From NCBI GenBank assembly GCA_964450405.1, contig CAYVCQ010000021.1, forward strand, positions 1-64,000: 64,000 nt of DNA. The letters are read 5' to 3'. Positions within the stretch are counted from its first letter, which is position 1, and the number at the start of each line of letters is the position of its first letter. Shown here one piece after another: positions 1 through 8,535 of the stretch. A program made the position numbers and the translations under genes. Origin of the DNA: WRGT01 sp964450405. Lineage in GTDB: Bacteria; Spirochaetota; UBA4802; UBA5550. The notes below the pieces were generated by a model. That model searched no databases. It saw only the letters and a list, made by a program, of their open reading frames with translations, and was not told the origin of the DNA.

Positions 1-116
1 ATATATAAGGGTTTTCCTTACTCCGAAATAATCATTTCCCCTAATTGACATATTTAAAAAAAAATGCATAATCAAGACACCATTTAAGTTGTATCATATT
101 CATGATTTTCTCTCAG

Positions 117-150
117 CCCCCGAAACTATAAATTTTGGGGGTTTTTTTTA
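117..150 (+). terminator. Rho-independent terminator of a gene upstream of the window
   Basis: A CCCCCGAAA arm (117-125) pairs with 133-141 (one G-T wobble) around a 7-base loop, and is followed by eight T. This is a classic intrinsic terminator. It also shows that the TTG at 135 is not a translation start for the next gene, because it lies inside the hairpin. Confidence 0.85.
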
Positions 151-185
151 TTGCTAAATTTAGCATTTATACTAATAGTAAAATA

Positions 186-617
186 ATGAAAATAACACTA
201 TATACCATTAGTACTTCGGCTATCCTGCTTCTGATTTTTATTAGTTCGATAGGATGCGCCGGTTTTAGAACGGCATCCGAACAATGGGAGGGGATTTCAA
301 ACAATACTTTAAGAATTACCATTGCAGAATTCTTTCCCTTTGAAGAGATCGTTACAAATGATGAAATAAAAATTCAGATTAAAGAAAAATTAAACCAAAG
401 AGCTACTCTGATTATTGCATCCCATCTTTCAATTAACCTTGATAGAAAAAAAATCAATGGTGAAACAGATGTTCTCCTTAATAAACTGATTAATAATGCA
501 ATTTCAACAGGCACACTTTCAAACTATGAATGTTCTGAAAACAATTACTGCACTGCATTTTCTGAATATGATATAACAGAATTGCAAAAAAATCTTGAGA
601 CGATAAATAACCAATAG
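186..617 (+). CDS. Small lipoprotein, possibly LPP20-like
   Basis: 143-residue protein starting at ATG 186; the longer reading from TTG 135 begins inside a terminator hairpin and is rejected. A Lys, a hydrophobic stretch and the lipobox SSIGC mark a lipoprotein signal peptide, so the mature protein should be anchored in the envelope. The body (KEKLNQRATLIIASHL, then a Thr/Glu-rich end) resembles the short LPP20-like domain seen in two or three other lipoproteins of this window (near 39.5, 40.7 and 62 kb). That similarity is by eye and weak. Two Cys (in NYECSENNYC) could form a disulfide. No function can be assigned. Confidence 0.6.
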   Translation: MKITLYTISTSAILLLIFISSIGCAGFRTASEQWEGISNNTLRITIAEFFPFEEIVTNDEIKIQIKEKLNQRATLIIASHLSINLDRKKINGETDVLLNKLINNAISTGTLSNYECSENNYCTAFSEYDITELQKNLETINNQ

Positions 618-628
618 ATTTAAATTAT

Positions 629-679
629 TTAACATATCATACCTGTATAAGTTAAAAGCTTACCGGTATGATATGTTAA
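629..679. terminator. Long inverted repeat between convergent genes
   Basis: A perfect 13-bp arm (AACATATCATACC, 631-643) pairs with 665-677, and flanking bases extend it to 629-679. An inner TAAG/CTTA pairing is possible in the loop. It sits between convergent genes ending at 617 and 688, so a bidirectional terminator is likely, although the T-runs are short. Confidence 0.6.
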
Positions 680-687
680 TGATTTTA

Positions 688-1242
688 TTAATTCTTGGTA
701 TAGGTAAAATCACTTTCAGAAAGGTATACAGCTTTATATGCATCATCTTTTTTTGCTACCAGATCATCACCTTCAACATCCAGCACAACTTTGGCCTTCA
801 GGAATTCAGTTTTACCCACAACTAATTTGATCTTATGTTCCCCCGCTTCTATTCCGCTCCAGATATCATCTGAGAAATCATCGCTTCCTGTATTGTGAAC
901 GTAAATCATCATCTGATCATTTCCTGCAGGCACGTCTTTATTTGAAAAATTTAGTCTCTTTACATGTTTACCATCTATCCATAAATCAATAAAACCTTCA
1001 GCCTCTCCCTCAAGAGTTCCAAATTCTTTAGGGAAATATGCCCTGGCCCAGATCACTTCTGAATCTGTAAATTTACTCTTTAGTTTTACTTGCGATTCTT
1101 TACCCTTTTCAATTTTTGTATCAGAGAATAAAATATTAGCTGAACCGTTTTTGTTCATTTTCATAAATGTTGAAGCTTTAGCAAAAGCAATTGTACTGCA
1201 TGCTACTGCTATCATAACCAGAATTACATTGATTCTTTTCAT
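688..1242 (-). CDS. Secreted periplasmic protein of unknown function
   Basis: 184 residues with a clear Sec signal peptide (MKRINVILVMIAVACSTIAFA, cleavage near AFA-KA). The mature part is beta-rich and charged, with an interior segment (EGFIDLWIDGKHVKRLNFS) and GEHKIKLVVGKTE that suggest an immunoglobulin-like or jelly-roll fold. It has no catalytic motif that I recognise. A good SD (AGGAG) precedes the ATG, and a sigma70-type promoter lies upstream at 1276-1304, so it is a single-gene unit. Function unknown. Confidence 0.7.
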   Translation of the reverse strand: MKRINVILVMIAVACSTIAFAKASTFMKMNKNGSANILFSDTKIEKGKESQVKLKSKFTDSEVIWARAYFPKEFGTLEGEAEGFIDLWIDGKHVKRLNFSNKDVPAGNDQMMIYVHNTGSDDFSDDIWSGIEAGEHKIKLVVGKTEFLKAKVVLDVEGDDLVAKKDDAYKAVYLSESDFTYTKN

Positions 1243-1275
1243 TAAAATTCTCTCCTTTTTTCAAACCTTTCATTT

Positions 1276-1304
1276 AACATATATAGAAAATAATAAATAG
1301 TCAA
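1276..1304 (-). promoter_or_regulatory. Sigma70-type promoter for the 688-1242 gene
   Basis: On the minus strand, TTGACT (1304-1299), 17 bases, then TATGTT (1281-1276), about 30 bases upstream of the SD of the secreted-protein gene. Confidence 0.5.
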
Positions 1305-1354
1305 TCAGAGTGAATATTTTTAAAAAGCGCTTGCAGTGACCTATTTTCGTTAAA

Positions 1355-1882
1355 TCACTTAAAGATTTCATAGTCAGCACAAAACTCCTTCCGATTACAT
1401 TTTGTGCATTGGGAGCCCATCCAGATTGCATCGAATTGATTCATAACCTGATTTACTAATCCCATTTCCTCAGAAATGATTCCCGATTCAAAATTTCTTC
1501 TTGAGGAACTTTTTGCCCCCATGCCTGCCCCGGTGAGATTTGCACTTCCTGTATAAATAAATGTTCCATCGATTATAACTGATTTAAAATGAACACGCGG
1601 ACAAAGGATACGTTCTAAGCCGCCAATAAAATTCGGGTAGCGGTCAAAATCTTTCCTGAAATTCGGTCCAGGCTCTTTTGCATGAATAAGTCTTACGAGG
1701 ACATTTTTACAGATTAAGTCAGAGAGAATTTCCAGAAAAGGAACCATTGACTTTCCCTTCTTTACGTGAAGATCCTTAATATCAGAAGTGGCGATCCATA
1801 AAAATTTTTTTGCTGCAGGAATTCTTTCAAGAATGACTTTCTCGTAGATTTCTTTATCTGTAATAAATTCTGTTTTTCCCAT
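1355..1882 (-). CDS. Single-HKD phospholipase D-like protein (Nuc-type)
   Basis: 175 residues. One HKD motif is complete: H98-F-K100 then D105 (HFKSVIIDG), followed by FIYTGSANLTGAG, the usual serine/asparagine-containing strand of the PLD superfamily. Proteins with one HKD normally act as dimers and hydrolyse phosphodiesters (nucleases such as Nuc, or phospholipids); the substrate here cannot be told. No signal peptide is visible. A C-terminal Cys cluster (C159, C162, C168) may bind metal and is not part of the canonical fold. It follows the DUF362 gene by 11 bases on the same strand, so the two are probably co-transcribed. Confidence 0.75.
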   Translation of the reverse strand: MGKTEFITDKEIYEKVILERIPAAKKFLWIATSDIKDLHVKKGKSMVPFLEILSDLICKNVLVRLIHAKEPGPNFRKDFDRYPNFIGGLERILCPRVHFKSVIIDGTFIYTGSANLTGAGMGAKSSSRRNFESGIISEEMGLVNQVMNQFDAIWMGSQCTKCNRKEFCADYEIFK

Positions 1883-1893
1883 TTATTTTGCTT

Positions 1894-3033
1894 TCAGGAT
1901 TTATTTCCATTCCCGAATATTTTCCTTTTTAAAAAAATTGCTCCCTCCGGACAGATCTCCATGCAGCAGTAACATCTTATGCATTTTGTATAATTGTACA
2001 ATGGAATAAATCCGTCTTTAGATTTTTCTATTACTCCGGCGGGACAAATAGTCCTGCACTGATAGCAAAGAGTGCATTTTTTCTTATCAGGAACCGGTTT
2101 TTTTATTATGAGGTTTTTCAGCAATGTAGTATTTAAGGGCAGATTTCCAAAAAGAGATTTGGGCTTTGGAGGGATAAATTTATTATTAAAATCAGATAGT
2201 GATTCACCTGCTATTTTTATTTTTTCTATTGTTGAAATTCCAAGGCCTCTCTTTTCTCCCTCAATACAGATTACCGATTTACTAACTTCAAGACCGGCAA
2301 TTGTAATGGCTACAGTATCAACCGCAATTGCATCCATCCCCGCTATTACAGCTTTTGACAATACCGGTTGTCCGCTCTTTCCTGGACCTTCACCTTCAAG
2401 CCCGATAATGCCGTCCATAAAAGAGATAATTCTATCTTTTTTTGAATATTCAAATGCACCATATAGATCAAGAATAAATGAAATGAATTCCTGCTCACTC
2501 TCAGTTTTCACATGCCATTTTGATTTTTCCAGACCATGTATTGTTCCAAATAAATTCTTAACGGCTCCGGTAAAATATGTTAATGTATGTGTTTTTAATT
2601 TCGGAAGGTTAAATATAAAATCAGCTTTAACAATATCTTCAGCTACATGAAATGATTTATATTTTTTTGCATTCTCATTTCTAATAACAGAAATTTTTGT
2701 CGTATCAGCGATTTGAATCTTCTCTTTATTTATGATCTCATCATAACCGCATTTTTTTAAAACTTTATCAATATGAAAAAAAGCCGGCGATTCCACAAGA
2801 ACCGGTATTCCCTTATGTTCTTTTATAAAATGAATAACAGCCCGGAAAAATTCAGGGTGTGTAGTTACTCCACTTTCGGGAGAAGCAGCCGTAAGCAGAT
2901 TCGGTTTTACAGCAATTTTTTTCCTTGAAATATTTGAAGGGTCAAAGGAAATATTTTTGCACGATTGATTAATCGCATCAAGAAGATCATCGCTATTATA
3001 ATTACTGTATTTAAGTAACGAAACCTTGCTCAT
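1894..3033 (-). CDS. DUF362 domain protein with C-terminal 2x[4Fe-4S] ferredoxin domain
   Basis: 379 residues. The N-terminal ~300 residues match DUF362 (KIAVKPNLLTAASPESGVTTHP near the start, FNLPKLKTHTLTYFTGAVKN in the middle). The C-terminus holds two CxxCxxCxxxC clusters (CTLCYQCRTICP and CIRCYCCMEICP), enough for two [4Fe-4S] centres. The family is widespread in anaerobes and its biochemical role is not settled; an electron-transfer or iron-sulfur-linked role is likely. No signal peptide. Transcribed with the downstream PLD-like gene. Confidence 0.85.
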   Translation of the reverse strand: MSKVSLLKYSNYNSDDLLDAINQSCKNISFDPSNISRKKIAVKPNLLTAASPESGVTTHPEFFRAVIHFIKEHKGIPVLVESPAFFHIDKVLKKCGYDEIINKEKIQIADTTKISVIRNENAKKYKSFHVAEDIVKADFIFNLPKLKTHTLTYFTGAVKNLFGTIHGLEKSKWHVKTESEQEFISFILDLYGAFEYSKKDRIISFMDGIIGLEGEGPGKSGQPVLSKAVIAGMDAIAVDTVAITIAGLEVSKSVICIEGEKRGLGISTIEKIKIAGESLSDFNNKFIPPKPKSLFGNLPLNTTLLKNLIIKKPVPDKKKCTLCYQCRTICPAGVIEKSKDGFIPLYNYTKCIRCYCCMEICPEGAIFLKRKIFGNGNKS

Positions 3034-3087
3034 CTTTTCACTCCATAAATGTAGAATATTATATTTAGATAGTTTTCAAAAATATAA

Positions 3088-3106
3088 CCCCCGCCAAAGA
3101 CGGGGG
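3088..3106 (-). terminator. GC-rich hairpin terminator after the rhomboid gene
   Basis: CCCCCG (3088-3093) pairs with CGGGGG (3101-3106) around CCAAAGA. Read on the minus strand it is followed by TTATATTTTT, so it should end transcription from the rhomboid/HD-GYP unit before the DUF362 gene. Its core resembles the other GC hairpins near 41.3, 60.0 and 61.4 kb. Confidence 0.7.
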
Positions 3107-3140
3107 CTATATTTTAAATATTAAACTTCACATAAAATTG

Positions 3141-4013
3141 TTAATGAAGGATGTCATCGTTTGAAGGATAGTAATGTCTTCTTGCCCATTCGAGTTTCTT
3201 TTTCTCATCCTGAGTTAATGAGCTCATACCATTTTTTGCTATCTTTCCAAGAAGTTCATCAATTATTCTCTTTGCTTCAATTCTTGCATCTATAACTTTT
3301 TTCTTGTTATTCAATCTGTTTTTTTTCTTAAATTTTTCAAAAAAGGAAATTCCCTGTTTTTTCGGGAAGCTTGAATTTCGCATAAATCTTATCAGAATAA
3401 ATCCAGAGATAATGCCTCCAAGATGTCCGATATGACTGATATTACCCCCGGTGCCGGCAGTAGATGAAAGAGTACCAAAAAATTCCATTAGTCCGAATGC
3501 AAGAACCAGGTATTTAATTTTAATTGGAAACAGAAAATATAGTAGCACTTCCCTATCAGGCCAGAGAATTGCATAAGCGAGCAGAATAGCATATAGAGCA
3601 CCTGACGCACCAATAGTTACTGCTGATGAACCAAAATTTACAAAAGCTATATAATTCATTAATGCAATAAATAAACCTGCTCCAATGCCTGACAGTATAT
3701 AATACCTAATAAATTTTGTACGTCCCCAGACTATCTCAAGTTCTCCAGCAAACATCCAGATACCAAGAAGATTGAAAAAAATATGCATCCAGCCGCCGTG
3801 AAGAAACATATAAGTTAATGGCTGCCAGATCATAAATTTATTTATAAAACCATCATGACTTATACCAAATATAAACTCCATCCCGTTTGGTATAATTAAA
3901 CCGGCGATCTGCTGAACTAAAAAAACAGCTCCGTTTAAAATCATCAGCCATTTTACTCCAGGTGTCATTGGACCACCAAATCTGATACTTATATTTTTCT
4001 GATACATCAGCAT
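3141..4013 (-). CDS. Rhomboid-family intramembrane serine protease
   Basis: About 290 residues with at least six membrane segments. The catalytic dyad is visible: GASG with S137 and HIGHLGG with H197. The HGGWMHIFFNLLGIWMF segment (from residue 72) is the conserved rhomboid L1/TM2 region. A charged cytoplasmic tail (about residues 215-290) ends in TQDEKKKLEWARRHY, as in many bacterial rhomboids. The upstream HD-GYP gene's TGA overlaps an alternative ATG at 4007 (TGATG), so the true start may be 4007 rather than 4013; either way translation is coupled. Substrates are unknown. Confidence 0.88.
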   Translation of the reverse strand: MLMYQKNISIRFGGPMTPGVKWLMILNGAVFLVQQIAGLIIPNGMEFIFGISHDGFINKFMIWQPLTYMFLHGGWMHIFFNLLGIWMFAGELEIVWGRTKFIRYYILSGIGAGLFIALMNYIAFVNFGSSAVTIGASGALYAILLAYAILWPDREVLLYFLFPIKIKYLVLAFGLMEFFGTLSSTAGTGGNISHIGHLGGIISGFILIRFMRNSSFPKKQGISFFEKFKKKNRLNNKKKVIDARIEAKRIIDELLGKIAKNGMSSLTQDEKKKLEWARRHYYPSNDDILH

Positions 4014-5635
4014 TCACCGCCATTTTCATGTTTCGTAAATTCTAGTCTGATTTTATTGAACTTCTCGGCATTTTTCAAAAATAGATTAAAAATCTCCGGA
4101 TCATATTTCCCGCATTCTTTTGTCATTATAGCAATTGCTTCATCATGAGAATATGCTTCTTTATATGGTCTTCTTGAGGTTAGAGCATCATATACATCTG
4201 CTATTGAAACAATCCTTGCACTTAAAGGAATATCTTCATTTTTTAAACCGAATGGATATCCGGCTCCATCCCATCTCTCATGATGATATAAAATAATATC
4301 CATTGCCATATTGAGAAAAAAATCCGACCCTAAATCTCCAGATGCATTTTTTAGTGCATCGTAACCAATTACCGGGTGCTTCTTCATAATCTCAAATTCC
4401 TCTTCAGTGAGATATCCCTTTTTAAGAAGAATATAATCAGGGATACCAACCTTACCTATATCATGAAGAACGGAAGAGTCATATAAATCCCGCAGTAACC
4501 TTGCGTTGATTTCCGGATGATCCTCTTCAATCCTATATAACTGCATAAGCAATACTGAATAGTTGCGGATTCTCTCGAGATGATCCCCGGTCTCCGAATC
4601 TCTTGCATCGGCAAGACTGCTCAATGCAAAAATAGTAGCTCTCTGGGTTTTCAAAACTTCTTCCGTCCGCTGTGAAACCATCTTTTCAAGATTCTTTGAA
4701 TGGTTCTCAATCTCTTTCATTAACTCAGCACGTTGTACACTTAGGGCAATCTGCCCTACTATCGATCTTATAAAAGCAATGTGGTGATTTTTGAAAAAAG
4801 ATTTATTGCCTGATAAAAAGAAAATTAAACCCCGTATCCGGTTTTTCAATACAAGGGAAACCGCCAGAATTGAGTTTATTCCATTTCTATTTATTTCACC
4901 GAATACTTCATGCATCTTATTATTCTTTAAAAATGAAGATAGATCTTCAATATTTAGAAGATCTATCTCGCCTTCAATTAAATGCTTTATCGAAAGATCC
5001 GAAACAAAGAATCTATCCCCCTTCCTGAAAAAAGTGTAAAACTGACTTTGATTAAAAACCATATTTTCAATAGTCAGGAATGTATTTGTATCATTAAGGA
5101 GAGTCAGAACCATTCCATCAAATGGAATAACCCGTTTAAGCGAAATATGAAGTTTACTGAAGATTTCATCAGTACTCTTACCGCTATTGAGCATTGAAAT
5201 AATCTCGTTAATTTTTTCCAACTCTGCGTGATGTCTCTCTTTGTCTTCCTTCAGTTTTTTACTTTCAACAGCTCTTTTTATTGAGTATTCCAGTATTTCA
5301 AAATCATCTATTGGTTTATATAAAAAGTCATACGCTCCGGATTTAAGTGCGGCGATTATGTCATCATTTGTACCCTGCCCGGTCAGGACAATTTTAGGAA
5401 TATCAGGATACTCTCTGAACATCTCTTTGAGAAGCTCTATACCACCGAGTCGCGGCATCTGCAAATCAGTTAAAACCAGATCATATGGAAATGACCGGAG
5501 CATATCTAGCGCTCCCCTGCCGTCTTCTGCAGTATCCACTTTGTATCCCAGGCTTGAAATATACTTTTTTAAAACTTTACGTACAAGCATATCGTCGTCG
5601 ACAACCAGGATAGATTGTTCGTTATTCAATGGCAT
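4007..5635 (-). CDS. Response regulator with GAF-like region and HD-GYP c-di-GMP phosphodiesterase
   Basis: 542 residues. Receiver domain at 1-125 with acidic D13-D15 and phospho-acceptor D57 (LTDLQMP). A GAF-like sensor region spans roughly 150-310, a short coiled coil follows, and an HD-GYP domain covers about 335-530. The HD-GYP motifs are intact: HDIGKVGIPD, KKHPVIGYDAL, HHERWDGAGYP and ADVYDALTSRRPYK, so it should be active in degrading cyclic di-GMP when phosphorylated. No partner histidine kinase is adjacent. The gene has a good SD (AAGGAT) and is translationally coupled to the rhomboid gene. Confidence 0.9.
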   Translation of the reverse strand: MPLNNEQSILVVDDDMLVRKVLKKYISSLGYKVDTAEDGRGALDMLRSFPYDLVLTDLQMPRLGGIELLKEMFREYPDIPKIVLTGQGTNDDIIAALKSGAYDFLYKPIDDFEILEYSIKRAVESKKLKEDKERHHAELEKINEIISMLNSGKSTDEIFSKLHISLKRVIPFDGMVLTLLNDTNTFLTIENMVFNQSQFYTFFRKGDRFFVSDLSIKHLIEGEIDLLNIEDLSSFLKNNKMHEVFGEINRNGINSILAVSLVLKNRIRGLIFFLSGNKSFFKNHHIAFIRSIVGQIALSVQRAELMKEIENHSKNLEKMVSQRTEEVLKTQRATIFALSSLADARDSETGDHLERIRNYSVLLMQLYRIEEDHPEINARLLRDLYDSSVLHDIGKVGIPDYILLKKGYLTEEEFEIMKKHPVIGYDALKNASGDLGSDFFLNMAMDIILYHHERWDGAGYPFGLKNEDIPLSARIVSIADVYDALTSRRPYKEAYSHDEAIAIMTKECGKYDPEIFNLFLKNAEKFNKIRLEFTKHENGGEC

Positions 5636-5939
5636 CTGTAATCCTTGTTATTGTTATATTCATCATGAATTTTTATCCCTAAATATCAGTCAAGAATTTT
5701 ATAAATACAGTTAAAATTAAACCCCTCTGTAATCCGGGTGCGCTTAACTTTCTGAAAACTTTTCAAGTTTATAGTAATAACTTTATATGAATGTACTCAA
5801 TATGTACCTTCTCGAAAAAACTTCTCCTTATATTATCGTATCTCATCCGATATAAAATCTGAATTAATTATTTTTTATTGCCCTTATACTATATTAATTT
5901 AATTAATGCTCAAAATTCAAGTTTATACGGGTAATATAA
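5636..5939. other. 304-base intergenic region between divergent genes
   Basis: Separates the minus-strand HD-GYP gene from mnmG. A TTATACTATATTAATTT stretch near 5886-5905 could be a -10 element for mnmG, but no convincing -35 is seen. I find no RNA gene or repeat here. Confidence 0.4.
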
Positions 5940-7832
5940 ATGTATTCTCAATACGACATAATAATTATCGGAGCAGGTCACGCCGGATGTGAAGCGGCAC
6001 TTGCCTCTGCAAGAATGGGATTTAAAACACTGATTCTAACAGGAAATCTCGACACTATCGCACAGATGAGCTGCAACCCCGCCATCGGAGGTCTTGCTAA
6101 AGGACATCTCGTCAGAGAGATAGATGCACTTGGCGGGGAAATGGGAAGGGTAATAGATCAGACAGGGATACACTTTAAAATGCTTAATAAAAGCAGAGGT
6201 CCTGCAGTATGGGCACCAAGAGCCCAGGCTGATAAAAAAAAGTATCAGTTGTTGATGAAGTATACTCTGGAAAAACAGAATAACCTGAGTATCATACAGG
6301 ATATTGTCGAAGAGATTTTAATTGAGAATAATACTGTTCTCGGTGTTAAAACAATCCGTGGAAATGAACATTATTCTAAAGCAGTTATTATATGCACAGG
6401 AACTTTTCTGAAGGGACTCATTCATATTGGGGAATATCAGGAGAAATGCGGAAGACTTGCCGATTTTTCATCCGAAGGTTTATCCGATTCATTAAGAAGA
6501 GCAGGCCTCAATGTTCAACGTCTTAAAACAGGAACACCTCCCAGGGTAAACTGCGATACAATAGACTTCTCCAAATGTGAAGCTCAGTATCCTGATGAAG
6601 TTCCCTCTCCCTTTTCATACTCAACTGATACAATAAAAACAGAACAGATTCCATGCTGGATTACTTATACTACTGAAAACACTCACCAGATTATTAAGAA
6701 CAATATACACAGATCGCCACTTTACGGAGGGCAGATCAAAGGCATCGGCCCGAGATATTGTCCTTCAATTGAGGATAAAGTTGTCCGTTTTTCAGATAAA
6801 CCGAGACATCAGCTTTTTCTTGAACCTGAGGGAATGGATACTAATGAATACTATATAAATGGATTCTCAAGCTCACTTCCGGAAGAAGTTCAGCTTAACT
6901 TTATTAAAACAATTCCCGGGCTTGAAAATGTTCACGTCATGAGACCTGCCTATGCCGTAGAATACGACTACGTCCCCACAGACGAAATCTATCCCACTCT
7001 TGAAACAAAAAAGATATCGGGACTATATCACGCAGGACAGATCAATGGAACCTCCGGCTATGAGGAGGCCGCAGCTCAGGGTTTAATTGCAGCGATTAAT
7101 GCAGGAAGAAAACTGAAGAATGAAAGCCCTTTGATCCTATCAAGATCTGAATCATACATCGGGGTTCTTATAGATGACCTTATCACAAAGACAATAACTG
7201 AGCCATATAGAATGTTTACATCCAGAGCTGAGCATAGACTCCTTCTGAGACAGGATAATGCTGATAAGAGACTTATGAAATACGGGTTAGAATCCGGACT
7301 ATTGGATAGCGCCCGTTATTCAAATATGGAAGACAAGTATAACAGAATAAATATGCAGATTAACCGGATTAAAAATACCGTAGTAACCATCGACTCGAGA
7401 ATGAAAGATATACTTACTAAAGCCGACCCGACAATAGATGCTAAGGGAAAAACTCATCTGGAAAGTCTTTTAAAGCGGCCTGGAATTACCATGAAAGATA
7501 TTCTTGAGATACTTGAAGAAGAATATGAGGACCTGACATCACCTATCATAGAAATGGAAATTAAATACGAAGGGTATATTGCCAGAGATGCTGAAAAGAT
7601 CAAAAAGATGGAGAAGATGGAATCAAGGTTTATACCGAATGATCTGGATTATAAATCTATCCTGGGATTAAAAAATGAGGCAAGAGAGAAACTATCAAAG
7701 GTTAGACCTGCAACAATAGGTCAGGCTTCACGAATTTCCGGGGTAGACCCTTCCGACATATCCATTCTTCTGGTACATCTTGAGGTTTCAGGACAAAAAC
7801 TAAAGGAGGTTCCACGTGGAACATCTCACTGA
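5940..7832 (+). CDS. mnmG: tRNA uridine-5-carboxymethylaminomethyl modification enzyme MnmG (GidA)
   Basis: 630 residues, the normal length. It binds FAD through IIIGAGHAGCEAALASARMG at residues 8-27 and carries the family block SCNPAIGGLAKGHLVREIDALGGEMG. The middle contains GTPPRVNC and the conserved NGTSGYEEAAAQGLIAAINA. With MnmE (not in the window) it installs the cmnm5 group on wobble U34 of tRNAs. It overlaps rsmG by 17 bases. The last codons (EVPRGTSH) are read through a parS-type palindrome, so the C-terminal peptide is constrained by that DNA site. MnmD, encoded near 17 kb, belongs to the same modification pathway in other bacteria. Confidence 0.97.
   Translation: MYSQYDIIIIGAGHAGCEAALASARMGFKTLILTGNLDTIAQMSCNPAIGGLAKGHLVREIDALGGEMGRVIDQTGIHFKMLNKSRGPAVWAPRAQADKKKYQLLMKYTLEKQNNLSIIQDIVEEILIENNTVLGVKTIRGNEHYSKAVIICTGTFLKGLIHIGEYQEKCGRLADFSSEGLSDSLRRAGLNVQRLKTGTPPRVNCDTIDFSKCEAQYPDEVPSPFSYSTDTIKTEQIPCWITYTTENTHQIIKNNIHRSPLYGGQIKGIGPRYCPSIEDKVVRFSDKPRHQLFLEPEGMDTNEYYINGFSSSLPEEVQLNFIKTIPGLENVHVMRPAYAVEYDYVPTDEIYPTLETKKISGLYHAGQINGTSGYEEAAAQGLIAAINAGRKLKNESPLILSRSESYIGVLIDDLITKTITEPYRMFTSRAEHRLLLRQDNADKRLMKYGLESGLLDSARYSNMEDKYNRINMQINRIKNTVVTIDSRMKDILTKADPTIDAKGKTHLESLLKRPGITMKDILEILEEEYEDLTSPIIEMEIKYEGYIARDAEKIKKMEKMESRFIPNDLDYKSILGLKNEAREKLSKVRPATIGQASRISGVDPSDISILLVHLEVSGQKLKEVPRGTSH
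7808..7823. promoter_or_regulatory. parS-like centromere site 1 (one mismatch)
   Basis: GGTTCCACGTGGAACA differs at its first base from the general bacterial parS consensus TGTTNCACGTGNAACA; the inner 14 bases (7809-7822) are a perfect palindrome. It covers the end of mnmG and the GTG start codon of rsmG. ParB binding is inferred from the consensus. Confidence 0.8.
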
Positions 7833-8535
7833 TATGAACATACTCGCTCAGCAAACAGGAATTGAAGATTCTCAGAAGCTTGCCATTCTTATTGAATACG
7901 CCAAACTAATATACTCCGAAAACAAAAAATACAATCTTACAGGCCATAGTACTCTTGATGAAATAATAGGGAACCTGATCGCAGGAAGCCTGGAACCCGT
8001 AAAACATCTTATTGTTCCACGTGGAACATTATTTGCAGATTTAGGAAGCGGGGCGGGTATCCCGGGAATCCCTCTTGCTATAAAATATGATGAAAGCAAT
8101 GGAGTCTTATTTGATTCAAATCAGAAAAAAATCCGGTTTATAAATAAGACTGCTTCTACATTGGGGATAAACAATGTAAAAGGAAACGATATTCGAGTTG
8201 AAGATGCCGGAAGGAATAATAATTATAGAGAATGTTTTGATGTAGTTTTCACCAGAGCTATGTCGGATATATATACTATATCCGAACTTGGAGCTCCTCT
8301 TCTTAAAGTTGGAGGATTTATATTCCTTTATGTGAATAATAATCAGATCGATTTTGATGATTATCTTCTGGAACATCTTTCAGATTTAGGGTTAACTAAA
8401 GAATTTATTTCAGTAGATAATAAATCTGGTGCCGATATCGTTGTTTCAGAAGGATTGGTCCTTAAGAAAATTAGTGAAACAGATGATAGATTTCCAAGAA
8501 GAATGCCGGTAATAAAAAGGATGGCGACAAGATGA
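7816..8535 (+). CDS. rsmG: 16S rRNA (guanine(527)-N7)-methyltransferase RsmG (GidB)
   Basis: 239 residues, normal for RsmG. The SAM-binding loop is FADLGSGAGIPGIPLAI at about residues 73-89, followed by VLFDSNQKKIRFI. The start chosen is GTG 7816, because a perfect AAAGGAGG lies 6 bases upstream (7802-7809); the in-frame ATG at 7834 would be too far from it. The gene overlaps mnmG and carries a second parS palindrome in its coding region (8013-8028, encoding IVPRGT just before the SAM loop). The mnmG-rsmG pair is the classic origin-proximal arrangement; parA/parB, often next to it, are not seen here. Confidence 0.96.
   Translation: MEHLTDMNILAQQTGIEDSQKLAILIEYAKLIYSENKKYNLTGHSTLDEIIGNLIAGSLEPVKHLIVPRGTLFADLGSGAGIPGIPLAIKYDESNGVLFDSNQKKIRFINKTASTLGINNVKGNDIRVEDAGRNNNYRECFDVVFTRAMSDIYTISELGAPLLKVGGFIFLYVNNNQIDFDDYLLEHLSDLGLTKEFISVDNKSGADIVVSEGLVLKKISETDDRFPRRMPVIKRMATR
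8013..8028. promoter_or_regulatory. parS-like centromere site 2 (perfect palindrome)
   Basis: TGTTCCACGTGGAACA is a perfect 16-bp palindrome that fits the bacterial parS consensus TGTTNCACGTGNAACA with no mismatch. It lies inside rsmG, 205 bases after site 1 and about 40 kb from dnaA. Two sites this close make chance very unlikely. Confidence 0.9.

Noticed and set aside
135..185. Extension of the first lipoprotein gene to TTG 135
   Set aside because: The TTG is inside a terminator hairpin, and ATG 186 gives a proper signal peptide.
2072..2650. Plus-strand ORF opposite the DUF362 gene
   Set aside because: Low-quality shadow of a clear minus-strand gene with ferredoxin motifs.
7872..8376. Minus-strand ORFs inside rsmG
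   Set aside because: Opposite a conserved enzyme; no recognisable product.
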